Origin: Variovorax sp. PBS-H4
GTDB lineage: Bacteria > Pseudomonadota > Gammaproteobacteria > Burkholderiales > Burkholderiaceae_C
DNA: 64,000 nt
Direction: 5' to 3'
NCBI RefSeq assembly: GCF_901827205.1
Contig: NZ_LR594675.1
Location: forward strand, 1 to 64,000
The position numbers and the translations under genes were made by a program. This document shows, in pieces, positions 25,232-33,825 of the stretch. The notes below the pieces were generated by a model, which was not told the DNA's origin, did not search any database, and worked only from the letters and a program-made list of their open reading frames with translations. The first letter of the stretch is position 1. The number at the start of each line of letters is the position of its first letter.

Positions 25232-25813
25232 TCACTCGGATGCGATCGGCCTGGCCAGGGTGACGGCCTGCCAAGGCCCCCTGGACCGGCCACCAGCGGC
25301 CGCCCAGTACCAGGCTGAAGTGTCGGTGAAAGCCGTGCCCTCGGCATCGACGATGCGCTCGCAGACTCGCAACTTTCGTCCGTCGGGGCCCTGGGTGACG
25401 AAACAACGCCACAGTCGATCCTGCGGATCGCGTTCGAGCCGGGTCTCGCCGATGCGGAAGCCGAGCGCCCGGTAACAGTCGGCGGCCGGGTGCAGCATGC
25501 GCGCGGGCGCGTCGACCTGGCGCAGCACCACGGTCTGCTGGCCGTCGCTCAGGCGGGCGATCGCGCCGGGGAAGCGCTCGGCAAAACGCTGTTCGACCGC
25601 ACCCAATGCCATTGGCCGCAGCGCGGCGCCGTCCCAGTGGCTCGGCCATTCGTGAAAGGTCGCGACCGGCGGCGGTGCCTGTGGTGCCCGCAGGGCCGAG
25701 GCGGCGGACCACAGCAGGCACAGCGCCATCGCCCCTGCGAAGGCCGCCTTGTGCGCGATGCGATTGAGGAAGCGGTTGCCGAAGCAGCGTTCAAGACAAA
25801 GCGGTATCGACAC
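25232..25813 (-). CDS. Exosortase-associated EpsI-like protein
   Basis: A 193-residue protein with a hydrophobic N-terminal segment (about 24-43) and a periplasmic remainder. The block MLHPAADCYRALGFRIG resembles the conserved His-Pro...Cys region of EpsI/DUF3485 proteins that accompany exosortases, and WRCFVTQGPDGRKLRVCERI continues the domain. EpsI proteins have an unproven role in exosortase-dependent export. The chosen start is a GTG that overlaps the end of the exosortase gene by 23 bases. Assignment rests on this motif and on position between exosortase and transglycosylase. Confidence 0.6.
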   Translation of the reverse strand: MSIPLCLERCFGNRFLNRIAHKAAFAGAMALCLLWSAASALRAPQAPPPVATFHEWPSHWDGAALRPMALGAVEQRFAERFPGAIARLSDGQQTVVLRQVDAPARMLHPAADCYRALGFRIGETRLERDPQDRLWRCFVTQGPDGRKLRVCERIVDAEGTAFTDTSAWYWAAAGGRSRGPWQAVTLARPIASE

Positions 25814-26723
25814 GGCGGGCTCCGGGGGCGGTGATCAGGCCGGGAATGGCAGTGGGAGTGAAGCAAGGCGCGCGGGGCGCCGGCGCCATCAGTTGCGCGA
25901 TGGCGCCGCAGACCAGCGCCAGCACGGTCAGCCCCATGGCTTCGTGCAACCAGGGCGCGAGGGCATGGCCCGCCCCTTCGAAGCCCACGAGCACGCTGTT
26001 GCGCAGGATGTTGCCGGCCAGCACCAGCAGGCCGACGGCCGGCAGCCGGGCAAGGAAGCGGCGGTCCCCGTGCCGCGCCCACAGTGCCACGGCACAGGCC
26101 GTGAAATAGCCGAGCCAGGCCATCTGCACGCCGGAGCAGGGCGCATCGACGATGACCCGCCGGCCATCGACCAGCAGGCTGCTGCCTTCGCGCAACACCG
26201 AGAAGCCGGGCGCCAGCAGCCAGCGGCTGGCTTCCGCCGTGATCACGCGCAGCGGATAGCCGGCATAGAACTGCAGCGAGGACAGGAGCGGCAATGCCAG
26301 GACCGCCAGCCCCAGCACGGGCAGCTTAGCGACCTGGCGCGGCAGGAACGCCAAGAGGCCGGCGGCGAGCGCCAGCACGGCGACCAGGCCCGCCGCGAGC
26401 GGCGGGAATGGCAGCAGGGGGCCGATGCCGGTGCGCAGCAGGGTGGCTGCCACGGTGCCGGTGCCGGCGAGGGCCAGCCAGCCGAGGCGCGGCGCGTTGC
26501 GCAGCGACCGGCGCCTCGACCACGCGAAGAGCGCGAGCGCGCCGAGCGCCAGCAGGCCGAGCGGATCGTCGGCCCCGTCCTGCAGCCGGCGGGCCATCCA
26601 GAGCCAGGTCGGTGCCAGCGCAGCGGCCTGCAGCGCCAGCCAGGCAGCGGCGGGCGCGCGATCGAGGCGAATGCCCGAGTCGAACAGGCGCGGATGCGTG
26701 CGGGCGAATTGGTCGAGGGTCAT
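25791..26723 (-). CDS. Exosortase (PEP-CTERM sorting protease/transpeptidase)
   Basis: Multi-pass membrane Cys protease family that recognises PEP-CTERM tails. The 310-residue protein from MTLDQFARTH has about eight membrane segments. The catalytic residues are in the expected blocks: Cys196 in IVDAPCSGVQMAW, Arg241 in GNILRNSVLV and His260 in LHEAMGL. The gene lies 13 bp after a gene whose product ends in a PEP-CTERM tail, so it is probably dedicated to that one target. I do not assign it to a numbered subfamily. The longer upstream frame is not supported. Confidence 0.88.
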   Translation of the reverse strand: MTLDQFARTHPRLFDSGIRLDRAPAAAWLALQAAALAPTWLWMARRLQDGADDPLGLLALGALALFAWSRRRSLRNAPRLGWLALAGTGTVAATLLRTGIGPLLPFPPLAAGLVAVLALAAGLLAFLPRQVAKLPVLGLAVLALPLLSSLQFYAGYPLRVITAEASRWLLAPGFSVLREGSSLLVDGRRVIVDAPCSGVQMAWLGYFTACAVALWARHGDRRFLARLPAVGLLVLAGNILRNSVLVGFEGAGHALAPWLHEAMGLTVLALVCGAIAQLMAPAPRAPCFTPTAIPGLITAPGARRVDTALS

Positions 26724-26736
26724 GCATGCGTCCTCG

Positions 26737-28809
26737 TTATGCCGTGAAGCGACGCGGATCATGGCGGCGCGCGCGGCGGCGCAGCATGGCCAGCATCGAC
26801 AGCAGCACCGCGACGGCGCCCCAGGTCTCGGGCTCCGGCGTGCTCGGCACTTCGGCACCCAGCGTCGCTCCCTGGCCCAGCGCCAGTTCGCTCACGCCCT
26901 TGGGCAGAGGCTGCGGCTGGTCGACCGAGGTGCCGGCCCGCGGCGCGGGGTTGCGCACCACCTTGTCGACCGCGATGAAGCTGGTGTACTGCGTGAGCAG
27001 GCCATAGCGCAGGCCCAGGTCGGTGATGCGCTGCCGGAAGGCGTCACCCCCCTCCAGCGCCTCCTGGTCGCTCAGGCTCGCGATGCGGTGCCGTGCCCAC
27101 AGGCTGCGCAGCGCGGCGGCATCCTGGCGCGTCTTCCCGTCGATCACCAGCTCCTGGCGGTAGGGACCTTCGGCGCCCTGGCCCTGGATGACGACGCGGC
27201 CCTTGGGTTCGCCGCGCCACTTGCCGAACAGGATCACCGGTCGCTCGCCGAGCACGTCGGGCAGCGCCTGGGGTTCCACGTCGTACACATCGAGGCCGTC
27301 GAAGCTGGCTTTCACGTGGGTGAGCACCGGCGACTCGACCATGCGCTTGAAGCGCGCCGCCTGCTCGGGCGCCTGGACCGGGTCGGTGATGATGAAAGGC
27401 TCGCCCATCCCGGCGCGCGCCAGGCCTTCCATCAGGTGCCGGTTGACCGAGCTGCCGATGCCGAACGCGAAGACATTGGCCTTGGACAGGTTCCGCCGCA
27501 CCAGCTCGAAGGCCTCGCGCTCCACCGTGACATAGCCGTCCGTCACGACCACGACGGTGCGCGACACCTCGTCGGCCTTGGGCTCGGCATAGACGCGCTT
27601 GAGCGCCGGGATGAGCTCGGTGCTGCCACCGCCGCCGTAGTTCCTGATGGTGGCGAGTGCCTGCTCGATGTTGGCGCGGGTCGCTGGCACGGACTGCGGC
27701 GAAAGCATCTTGCTGCTGCCCGAGAACAGCAGCACGTTGAAGGTGTCGCTGGGCCGCAGGCCGCCGATGAGCCGCTCCAGCAGCACCTTTGCGGTGTCCA
27801 GCGGAAAGCCGTGCATCGACCCCGAGATGTCGACCACGAAGATGTAGTCGCGCGGGGAGATGGCGTTGGCCGCCACCGACTTGGGCGGCTCGACCATCGC
27901 GAGGAAGAAGTTCTCTGCGTTCTCGCCTTGTCCGTGATAGAGCATCAGGCCCGATTCGATCCTTTCGCCCGCCAGGCGCCAGTCGAGGATGAAATCCCGA
28001 TTGCCGGCGGGCTCGCCGGTGTGCGCCAGCGTGATGTCGGCACGCTGGTCGTCGTCGCGCTTGCCGACGTCGATGGCGTGGGTTGCGGAGCGCACTTCCT
28101 TGATGCCCAGCGGTGTGTCGAGCGCGACCTTCATCCTGAACGTGGTGTTCGGCGCGACGCCCGCACGCAGGGTGGGCTGCGCCGCCCACTTTGCATGGGC
28201 CTGGGACGATTGCGGGCTGTTGTACCGGGGGCCCACGACCGTCGGGAACACGAACTGGTAGTTGCCTGCCTGCGGCACCAGCAGCTCGGTGTAGCGCAGC
28301 TCCACCTTGACCTCGTCGCCCGGCAGGATGTTGGCGACGTTCATCTGGAATACGTTGGGCAGGTGCTGCTCCAGCAGGGCGGCAGTCTTGCCCTCGTTCT
28401 TCGCGGCGTCGTACTCGATGCGCGCCTGCTGCTTCTCGCGGATCTGCGCGGCGATCAGGCGATCGCCCAGCCGCACGTTGAGTCCGCTGACCGCGGCGCG
28501 CGTGGAGCCCGGGAACACGTACCGGGCCTCGATGGCGCGCGTGCCCTCGTTGCGGTAGGTCTGCGTGACGGTGACGTCGGCGATCACGCCCGAGACCTTG
28601 ACGTCGACCGCCGTCTCCTTGAGCGGCAGTGCATCGACGGCGGGGTCGTCGCTCTTGATGAAGAAGTACGGGCTTTCTGTCTTCAGTCGCGGGCCGGGTG
28701 CTTCCTGTGCATGCAGAGGCCGCGCGACGAGCAGCGCGAAGCCCGCGCTCGCGAGGCCCAGGGTCGCGAGCCAGAGCCAGCGGCCGGGGCGGATGATGAT
28801 GGCTTCCAT
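26737..28809 (-). CDS. VIT and von Willebrand A domain protein with PEP-CTERM tail (exosortase target)
   Basis: A 690-residue exported protein. The order is: signal peptide (cleavage near LHAQ, residue 35), VIT domain (about 45-185), and vWA domain from about 320 with the metal-site motif FVVDISGSMHG (Asp327, Ser329, Ser331). The C-terminal sorting tail has PEP at 658-660, a hydrophobic stretch and RRRARR. The architecture parallels the proteobacterial dedicated-sortase targets, which carry VIT-vWA with an LPXTG-type tail, but here the tail is PEP-CTERM and an exosortase follows. It may be a surface sensor or adhesin. First gene of a four-gene unit diverging from a PBP1A gene. Confidence 0.9.
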   Translation of the reverse strand: MEAIIIRPGRWLWLATLGLASAGFALLVARPLHAQEAPGPRLKTESPYFFIKSDDPAVDALPLKETAVDVKVSGVIADVTVTQTYRNEGTRAIEARYVFPGSTRAAVSGLNVRLGDRLIAAQIREKQQARIEYDAAKNEGKTAALLEQHLPNVFQMNVANILPGDEVKVELRYTELLVPQAGNYQFVFPTVVGPRYNSPQSSQAHAKWAAQPTLRAGVAPNTTFRMKVALDTPLGIKEVRSATHAIDVGKRDDDQRADITLAHTGEPAGNRDFILDWRLAGERIESGLMLYHGQGENAENFFLAMVEPPKSVAANAISPRDYIFVVDISGSMHGFPLDTAKVLLERLIGGLRPSDTFNVLLFSGSSKMLSPQSVPATRANIEQALATIRNYGGGGSTELIPALKRVYAEPKADEVSRTVVVVTDGYVTVEREAFELVRRNLSKANVFAFGIGSSVNRHLMEGLARAGMGEPFIITDPVQAPEQAARFKRMVESPVLTHVKASFDGLDVYDVEPQALPDVLGERPVILFGKWRGEPKGRVVIQGQGAEGPYRQELVIDGKTRQDAAALRSLWARHRIASLSDQEALEGGDAFRQRITDLGLRYGLLTQYTSFIAVDKVVRNPAPRAGTSVDQPQPLPKGVSELALGQGATLGAEVPSTPEPETWGAVAVLLSMLAMLRRRARRHDPRRFTA

Positions 28810-28913
28810 GGCGTTGGTCCTTTTCCCCTCGATTCGTGCAACGGTGCACGGGCTCGACTGTCGAGAGGGAAGGCGAAGAAAGTTGGAAGCCTTCTTGAAG
28901 CACGCGGCGTCGT

Positions 28914-28929
28914 GTGAAGGCCGTGTGAA
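28914..28929 (-). promoter_or_regulatory. Cre-tag (TTCAC-N6-TTCAC), candidate CreB site facing the VIT/exosortase operon
   Basis: The minus strand reads TTCAC, six bases, TTCAC, exactly the E. coli CreB direct repeat. It lies about 105 bp upstream of the VIT-vWA start codon, and creB is encoded 4 kb away. Confidence 0.65.
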
Positions 28930-28953
28930 GTCCCATGCCGCGCGCACTTCACA
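28924..28953. promoter_or_regulatory. 8-bp inverted repeat in the divergent control region
   Basis: TGTGAAGT (28924-28931) and ACTTCACA (28946-28953) are perfect inverted copies with a 14-bp spacer. Each arm contains one TTCAC half of a Cre-tag, so the two divergent sites are arranged symmetrically. Confidence 0.55.
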
Positions 28954-28963
28954 TGCGCTTCGG
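28948..28963 (+). promoter_or_regulatory. Near-match Cre-tag facing the PBP1A gene
   Basis: TTCAC, six bases, TTCGG on the plus strand: the first half is exact, the second has two mismatches. It points toward the penicillin-binding protein gene starting at 29010. Confidence 0.45.
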
Positions 28964-29009
28964 GTCGCACGCCCAGCATCGGCCCATCGTCATCGATGAG
29001 GAGATTTCC

Positions 29010-31349
29010 ATGCTTGTGCGGCTTCGACGTCCCGTGCTCATCACGGTTTCGGGCTTGCTGGTCCTGGCCGTGCTGCTGATGGCTGCCTTCATGCTGCTGG
29101 GCCCGCAGCTGCCGGACGTTTCCGAACTCTCCGACTACCGGCCCAAGCTCCCCCTGCGCGTCTACACCGCGGATGGCGTGCTGATCGGCGAGTTCGGCGA
29201 GGAGCGGCGGGAGCTGGTGCCCATCGCCGAAGTGCCGAAGCAGCTCAAGGATGCCGTGGTGGCGGTGGAGGATGCACGGTTCTACGAGCATCGAGGCATC
29301 GATCCGAAGGGCCTGGTGCGCGCGGTGCTGGCCAACCTGCGGCACGGCGTGCACCAGGGCGCCTCCACCATCACGCAGCAGGTGGCGCGCAACGTCTACC
29401 TGAGCGCCGAGCGGACGCTGTCGCGCAAGATGCTGGAGGCGCTGCTGGCCTTCCGGCTTGAGCAGCATCTGAGCAAGGACCAGATCCTCGAGATCTACAT
29501 GAACCAGATCTTCCTCGGCCACCGCGCCTACGGCTTCGCCTCGGCATCGGAGCGCTACTTCGGCAAGGCCTTGAAGGACATCACACTGGCCGAGGCTGCC
29601 ATGCTGGCCGGCCTGCCGAAGGCGCCGGGCACCAACGACCCGGTGAGCAATCCGCGCCGCGCCCGCGCTCGGCAGCTCTACGTGCTGGACCGCATGGTGG
29701 CGACCGGTGCCATCAGCGCAGCGCAGGCGGCCGAGGCCAAGGGCGAAGCGTTGCGGCTGCGCGACCCTTCCGAGCCGAAGCGCCTGCATGCCGAGCACGC
29801 GGCCGAGACCGTGCGGCAGCTGATGGTCGCGCAGTACGGAGCGAGCACCTACACGCGCGGCTTCAAGGTCTTCACCTCTCTGGTGGCGAGCGAGCAGGCG
29901 GCCGCTTATCAATCTCTGCGCAAGGGCATCCTCGACTATGAGCGGCGGCAGCCCTGGCGTGGGCCGGAGCGCTTCGTCGAGTTGCCCGCCGAATCGGACG
30001 ATCGGGCCTTGCTCGACGACGCCGTCGATGAGGCATTGGCCGACCATCCCGACAACGGCGATGTGCTCGCCGCCGTGGTGCTGCGGGCCGACGCAAAAGA
30101 GGTGGTGGCTGTGCGCGGCAATGGTGAAAGCATGAGCATCGTGGGCGAGGGCCTGCGCACGGCGCAGGCCGGGCTGTCGGCGCGAGCCGCGGCGAATCTG
30201 CGCTTGCGTCCCGGTGCGGTGATCTACGTGATGAAGAAGCCCAACGGCGCCTGGGAGATCACGCAGTTGCCCGAGGTCGAAGGCGCCTTCGTGTCGCTCG
30301 ACCCCCGCGATGGTGCGATCCGGGCGCTGGTGGGCGGCTTCAGCTTCGACCGGAACAAGTTCAACCATGTGACCCAGGCCTGGCGCCAGCCGGGCTCGAG
30401 CTTCAAGCCCTTCGTCTATTCAGCGGCGCTCGAGAAGGGCTTCACACCGAGCACCATGGTCGACGACGCGCCGCTGTTCGTTGACGGCGCGACCACGGGC
30501 GGCTCACCCTGGGAGCCGCGCAACTACGACGGGACTTTCGAAGGCGCGATGACCTTGCGCCGCGCGCTCGAGCAGTCGAAGAACATGGTCACCATCCGGG
30601 TCCTGCAGTCGATCGGGCCGCGCTATGCGCAGGACTGGATCAGCCGCTTCGGCTTCGAGCGTGCGAAGCACCCGGCGTACCTGCCGATGGCGCTGGGGGC
30701 GGGTTCGGTCACGCCGATGCAGATGGCGGCGGCCTACGCGGTCTTCGCCAACGGCGGCTATCGCGTGAGCCCCGCGCTGGTGACGCGCATCACCGACCAC
30801 AAGGGAAACGTGCTGGTCGAGGCACCACCGCCGGTGCGCGACGAGACGATGCGCGCCATCCCTGAGCGCAATGCCTTCGTGGTGAGCTCGCTGCTGCAGA
30901 GCGTGGTGCGGCACGGGACCGGCTTCAAGGCCTGGCAGGCGCTGCGGCGCGAGGACCTGCATGGCAAGACAGGCACCACCAACGACTCGATCGATACCTG
31001 GTTCGCGGGCTTTGCCTCGACGCGAGTGGGCGTGGCGTGGATCGGCTACGACACGCCGCGCCAGCTGGGTGTGCGCGGCGAGACCGGCGGCAGCCTGAGC
31101 CTGCCGATCTGGACCGGCTACATGCAGGCGGCCCTGCAAGGGGTTCCGGTTGCGCCCATGGCGGTGCCGGCAGGGGTGATGCAAGTCGACGGCGAGTGGT
31201 ACTACGACGACTACGCGCCAGGGCGCGGCATCGCGAGCCTGGATCCGGCCATGGACGCGGTCCCGCAGGCCGAGGCGCTAGCCGGCGTGCCCGTCGGCGA
31301 AGCGCCGACGCCGGAGGAACGCAGCAGCATCCTCGATCTGTTCCGCTGA
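29010..31349 (+). CDS. Class A penicillin-binding protein (PBP1A-like transglycosylase/transpeptidase)
   Basis: Bifunctional peptidoglycan synthase anchored by one N-terminal helix (about 10-32). The start at 29010 has GAGGAG upstream. GT51 domain: AVEDARFYEHRG with catalytic Glu87, then GASTITQQVARN and RKMLEALLAFRLE. Transpeptidase domain: SSFKPF (nucleophile Ser463 in the SxxK motif), SKN at 523-525 and KTG at 653-655. At 779 residues it is in the PBP1A size range. It diverges from the VIT/exosortase unit across a 200-bp control region, and the CreBC genes lie just downstream on the other strand. Confidence 0.93.
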   Translation: MLVRLRRPVLITVSGLLVLAVLLMAAFMLLGPQLPDVSELSDYRPKLPLRVYTADGVLIGEFGEERRELVPIAEVPKQLKDAVVAVEDARFYEHRGIDPKGLVRAVLANLRHGVHQGASTITQQVARNVYLSAERTLSRKMLEALLAFRLEQHLSKDQILEIYMNQIFLGHRAYGFASASERYFGKALKDITLAEAAMLAGLPKAPGTNDPVSNPRRARARQLYVLDRMVATGAISAAQAAEAKGEALRLRDPSEPKRLHAEHAAETVRQLMVAQYGASTYTRGFKVFTSLVASEQAAAYQSLRKGILDYERRQPWRGPERFVELPAESDDRALLDDAVDEALADHPDNGDVLAAVVLRADAKEVVAVRGNGESMSIVGEGLRTAQAGLSARAAANLRLRPGAVIYVMKKPNGAWEITQLPEVEGAFVSLDPRDGAIRALVGGFSFDRNKFNHVTQAWRQPGSSFKPFVYSAALEKGFTPSTMVDDAPLFVDGATTGGSPWEPRNYDGTFEGAMTLRRALEQSKNMVTIRVLQSIGPRYAQDWISRFGFERAKHPAYLPMALGAGSVTPMQMAAAYAVFANGGYRVSPALVTRITDHKGNVLVEAPPPVRDETMRAIPERNAFVVSSLLQSVVRHGTGFKAWQALRREDLHGKTGTTNDSIDTWFAGFASTRVGVAWIGYDTPRQLGVRGETGGSLSLPIWTGYMQAALQGVPVAPMAVPAGVMQVDGEWYYDDYAPGRGIASLDPAMDAVPQAEALAGVPVGEAPTPEERSSILDLFR

Positions 31350-31390
31350 AGGACATGCAACTCGCCCCACCGCGGCCGGCGACGCCAAGC

Positions 31391-31490
31391 CCGTTCGGGA
31401 GACACCGCGGAACCGGCTTTGCCGGGCCGCTGGTGTCGCCCCCGGTGAGGGGGTGGGCGGCTACACGAAGTGAGCCAACCTGGGGGAGAG
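31391..31490. repeat. Interspersed intergenic repeat, copy C
   Basis: The unit runs from CGTTCGGGAGACACCGCGGAA through GCTTTGCCGGGCCG and CCCCCGGTGAGGGGG to CTACACGAAGTGAGCCAACCTGGGGG. It is the longest match to copy A at 20391 and occupies the gap between the convergent PBP1A and creC genes. Confidence 0.72.
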
Positions 31491-31491
31491 C

Positions 31492-32925
31492 CTATTGCAC
31501 CAGCGGCAGCGTGAGCGTGGCCAACGCACCGCCGCGCGGCGCATTCGCGAGCTCGATGCGCCCGCGGTGCAGCGCGGCGATCTCCTTCACGAAGGCGAGT
31601 CCGAGGCCAGTGCTCTTCTTCTGGCTTTGCGGGCGCGCCAGCGAATAGAACTTTTCGAAGACCTTGTCCTTGGCGTAGTCGGGAATGCCGCGGCCATGGT
31701 CGCGCACGGTGACGCGGGCCTCGCGCGCGTTGGCATGCAGGGCCAGCGCGACCTCGGCGCCGGCAGGCGAGAAGTCGATCGCGTTGTCGAGCAGGTTGCT
31801 GACCGCGCGCCGCAGGAGGAAGGGGTCGCCCTCGACATGGGCCTCGGCGTCGATGGCCACATGCACGCGGACCTCGCGCGCCGCCGCCGCGCCTTGCGCG
31901 CTGGCCGCCACCTCCTGCAGCAGCGGCGCGAGCGCGACGGTCTCGCTCCGGTCGAGTGCGCGCTGGGTTTCCAACGCGGTCAGCTCCATCATGCGGTCCA
32001 CGATCTCCTGGATGCGCTGGGTCTCTTGCGTGATGTTCGCAAGAAAACGTTCGCGCTCGGACTGAGGCATCGAGGGCTCCTGCACCAGCTCGGCAGCACC
32101 ACGGATGGCCGACAGCGGGCTCTTGATCTCGTGCGTGAAGGTCTGCACGTAGTCGGCGACGTAGCTGCGGCCGGTGAACGCATCGCGCATTTCGCCGAAG
32201 CCGCTGCGCAAGGTGTCCACCGCGCGGCGCAGCATGCGGGACACGCTCCAGCTTTGCTGCTTGCGCAGCCAGCGCCAGTAGTCCGAGATCAGGCCGAAGG
32301 GCCGCACCAGCCAGACGGAAAAGATCAGCGCGCCCACCAGCAGCGCAAGGGCCGAGCCCACGCCCACCCACAGCGTGCGGGTGCGCGCGTCCTCGACGAA
32401 CTGGCCGAAGCTCTGCACCGGCTTGCCGACGCTGACCACGCCGACGATTTCGTTGTTCCAGCGCACCGGTGCGGCGGCGTACATGACAGAGGTCAGCGGG
32501 TCGCTCTCGATGTCGCGCGAGGTCCGCGCGCCGTAGAGGCCCGCCAGCGTGCGGCTGACGTCGCTCCACCGCGAGAAGTCGGCGCCGGTGCTGCGGCCCA
32601 GCGAATCGAAGAGCACGCGCCCGCTGCGATCGGTGACGTAGACGCGCAATTCCACGCGACTCTTGTGCAGGTTGTAGATCTGTGCCGAAAACTGGCGCCC
32701 GTAGACCGAGCGGAACAGCGGCTGCAGCCGCGCGGTGTTGATGGCGCCGGCAATCACGTCCTGTTCGACCAGGCTGGCCATGAACTGCGAAGTCTCTACC
32801 AAGGACTCCTCGGCCGACTCGCGGTAGCGCGGGTCGATGTCGACGACAACGCGGTAGAGCAGGAAGGCGATGCCGGCTGCGTAGACCAGCAGGATTCCGA
32901 TGAAGATGCGGGTTCTTCGGCTCAT
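31492..32925 (-). CDS. creC: Sensor histidine kinase CreC
   Basis: Membrane sensor of the CreBC two-component system. The 477-residue protein has an N-terminal helix (about 7-25), a periplasmic sensor region (about 30-185), a second helix (about 187-208), and a HAMP-like linker. The dimerisation/phosphoacceptor motif FTHEIKSPLSAI has His265, and the ATPase domain has NLLDNAIDFSP, DHGRGIP and STGLGLAFVKE. In Pseudomonas, CreBC responds to interference with cell-wall synthesis; the PBP1A and transglycosylase neighbours here fit that. creB lies 58 bp upstream on the same strand. Confidence 0.9.
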   Translation of the reverse strand: MSRRTRIFIGILLVYAAGIAFLLYRVVVDIDPRYRESAEESLVETSQFMASLVEQDVIAGAINTARLQPLFRSVYGRQFSAQIYNLHKSRVELRVYVTDRSGRVLFDSLGRSTGADFSRWSDVSRTLAGLYGARTSRDIESDPLTSVMYAAAPVRWNNEIVGVVSVGKPVQSFGQFVEDARTRTLWVGVGSALALLVGALIFSVWLVRPFGLISDYWRWLRKQQSWSVSRMLRRAVDTLRSGFGEMRDAFTGRSYVADYVQTFTHEIKSPLSAIRGAAELVQEPSMPQSERERFLANITQETQRIQEIVDRMMELTALETQRALDRSETVALAPLLQEVAASAQGAAAAREVRVHVAIDAEAHVEGDPFLLRRAVSNLLDNAIDFSPAGAEVALALHANAREARVTVRDHGRGIPDYAKDKVFEKFYSLARPQSQKKSTGLGLAFVKEIAALHRGRIELANAPRGGALATLTLPLVQ

Positions 32926-32960
32926 GGCGCCCCCGCGTTCCGCACTTCGTGTCGTCGCTG
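32925..32960. repeat. Interspersed intergenic repeat, fragment D
   Basis: TGGCGCCCCCGCGTTCCGCACTTCGTGTCGTCGCTGCG contains the inverted CACTTCGTGTC core of the repeat family, in the creB-creC gap. Confidence 0.5.
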
Positions 32961-32983
32961 CGTTCTTGCCGGCCTGGCACGCT

Positions 32984-33742
32984 TCATCGCAAAGGAAGCT
33001 CTTCGTTGAGGGCGTAGCCCGTGCCGCGCAGCGTGCGGATCGCCTCGACCTCGGGCGCGACGGCACGCAGCTTGGCGCGCAGGGTCTTGACGTGGGCATC
33101 GACGGTACGGTCGAAGCTCTCGCTGGCGTCGTCCCACACGAGTGCAAGCAGTTCGTCGCGCGTGAACACGCGGCCGGGACGTTGCGCGAGCAGCTTCAGC
33201 AGCCCGTACTCGTAGCGCGAAAGCTCGAGCAGGCGGCCGTAGTAGCGGATCTGCATGCGCTCGGCATCGAGCGAGAAAGGCGAGGGTGGCCCGCCGCTCG
33301 TAGGTGGCGCTGCGGCGGCGGGCCCGGGGCGCGCCGTCGAATGCCCGTTGCCGCGCCCGCTGCGCCGCAGGATGGTGCGCACGCGCGCCACCAGCTCGCG
33401 CGGCGAAAAGGGCTTGGCCACGTAGTCATCGGCGCCCAGTTCGAGGCCCACGACCCGGTCGATCTCGTCGCTGCGCGCCGTGAGGAAGAGCATCGGCACC
33501 TCGGCGCCGCCCTGCTCTCGGTTGAGCGCCTGCAGCCGCTTGAAGAGCTCGAATCCGTTCATGTCGGGCAGGCCCACATCCAGGATGGCGAGCGCGGGCG
33601 GCTGGGCCGCGAACTCGGCGATGGCCTCCTCGGCGGTAGCGCACCAGACCGGTATGAAGCCGTCAGTCCGGAGCACGTACTGCAGGGTGTCGGCGATGCC
33701 GGACTCGTCTTCGGCAATCAGGATCCGCGGGTGGGAAAGCAT
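32984..33742 (-). CDS. creB: Response regulator CreB
   Basis: OmpR-type transcription factor, 252 residues. Receiver: acidic pair in IAEDES, phosphoacceptor Asp55 in LAILDVGLPDMNGF, Thr in FLTARS and Lys in DDYVAKPFSP. A Gly/Ala/Pro-rich linker of about 30 residues (about 125-160) is longer than usual. The winged-helix effector ends in RTLRGTGYAL. E. coli CreB binds TTCAC-N6-TTCAC repeats; an exact copy occurs at 28914-28929 between the VIT/exosortase and PBP1A genes. Probably co-transcribed with creC, although a repeat fragment lies between them. Confidence 0.9.
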   Translation of the reverse strand: MLSHPRILIAEDESGIADTLQYVLRTDGFIPVWCATAEEAIAEFAAQPPALAILDVGLPDMNGFELFKRLQALNREQGGAEVPMLFLTARSDEIDRVVGLELGADDYVAKPFSPRELVARVRTILRRSGRGNGHSTARPGPAAAAPPTSGGPPSPFSLDAERMQIRYYGRLLELSRYEYGLLKLLAQRPGRVFTRDELLALVWDDASESFDRTVDAHVKTLRAKLRAVAPEVEAIRTLRGTGYALNEELPLR

Positions 33743-33825
33743 GGGGCGGATGGTAGCGGCCCGAAGCGTTTGCGCACCGCGGCGGATGGCAGCCGGACAC
33801 GCGCCTGGCGCGCCGGGCCGTGGGC

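Noticed and set aside
27044..30368. Long open frames antisense to or out of frame with the VIT-vWA and PBP1A genes
   Set aside because: Arg/Ala/Gly-rich compositions and complete overlap with clearly homologous genes mark them as shadows.
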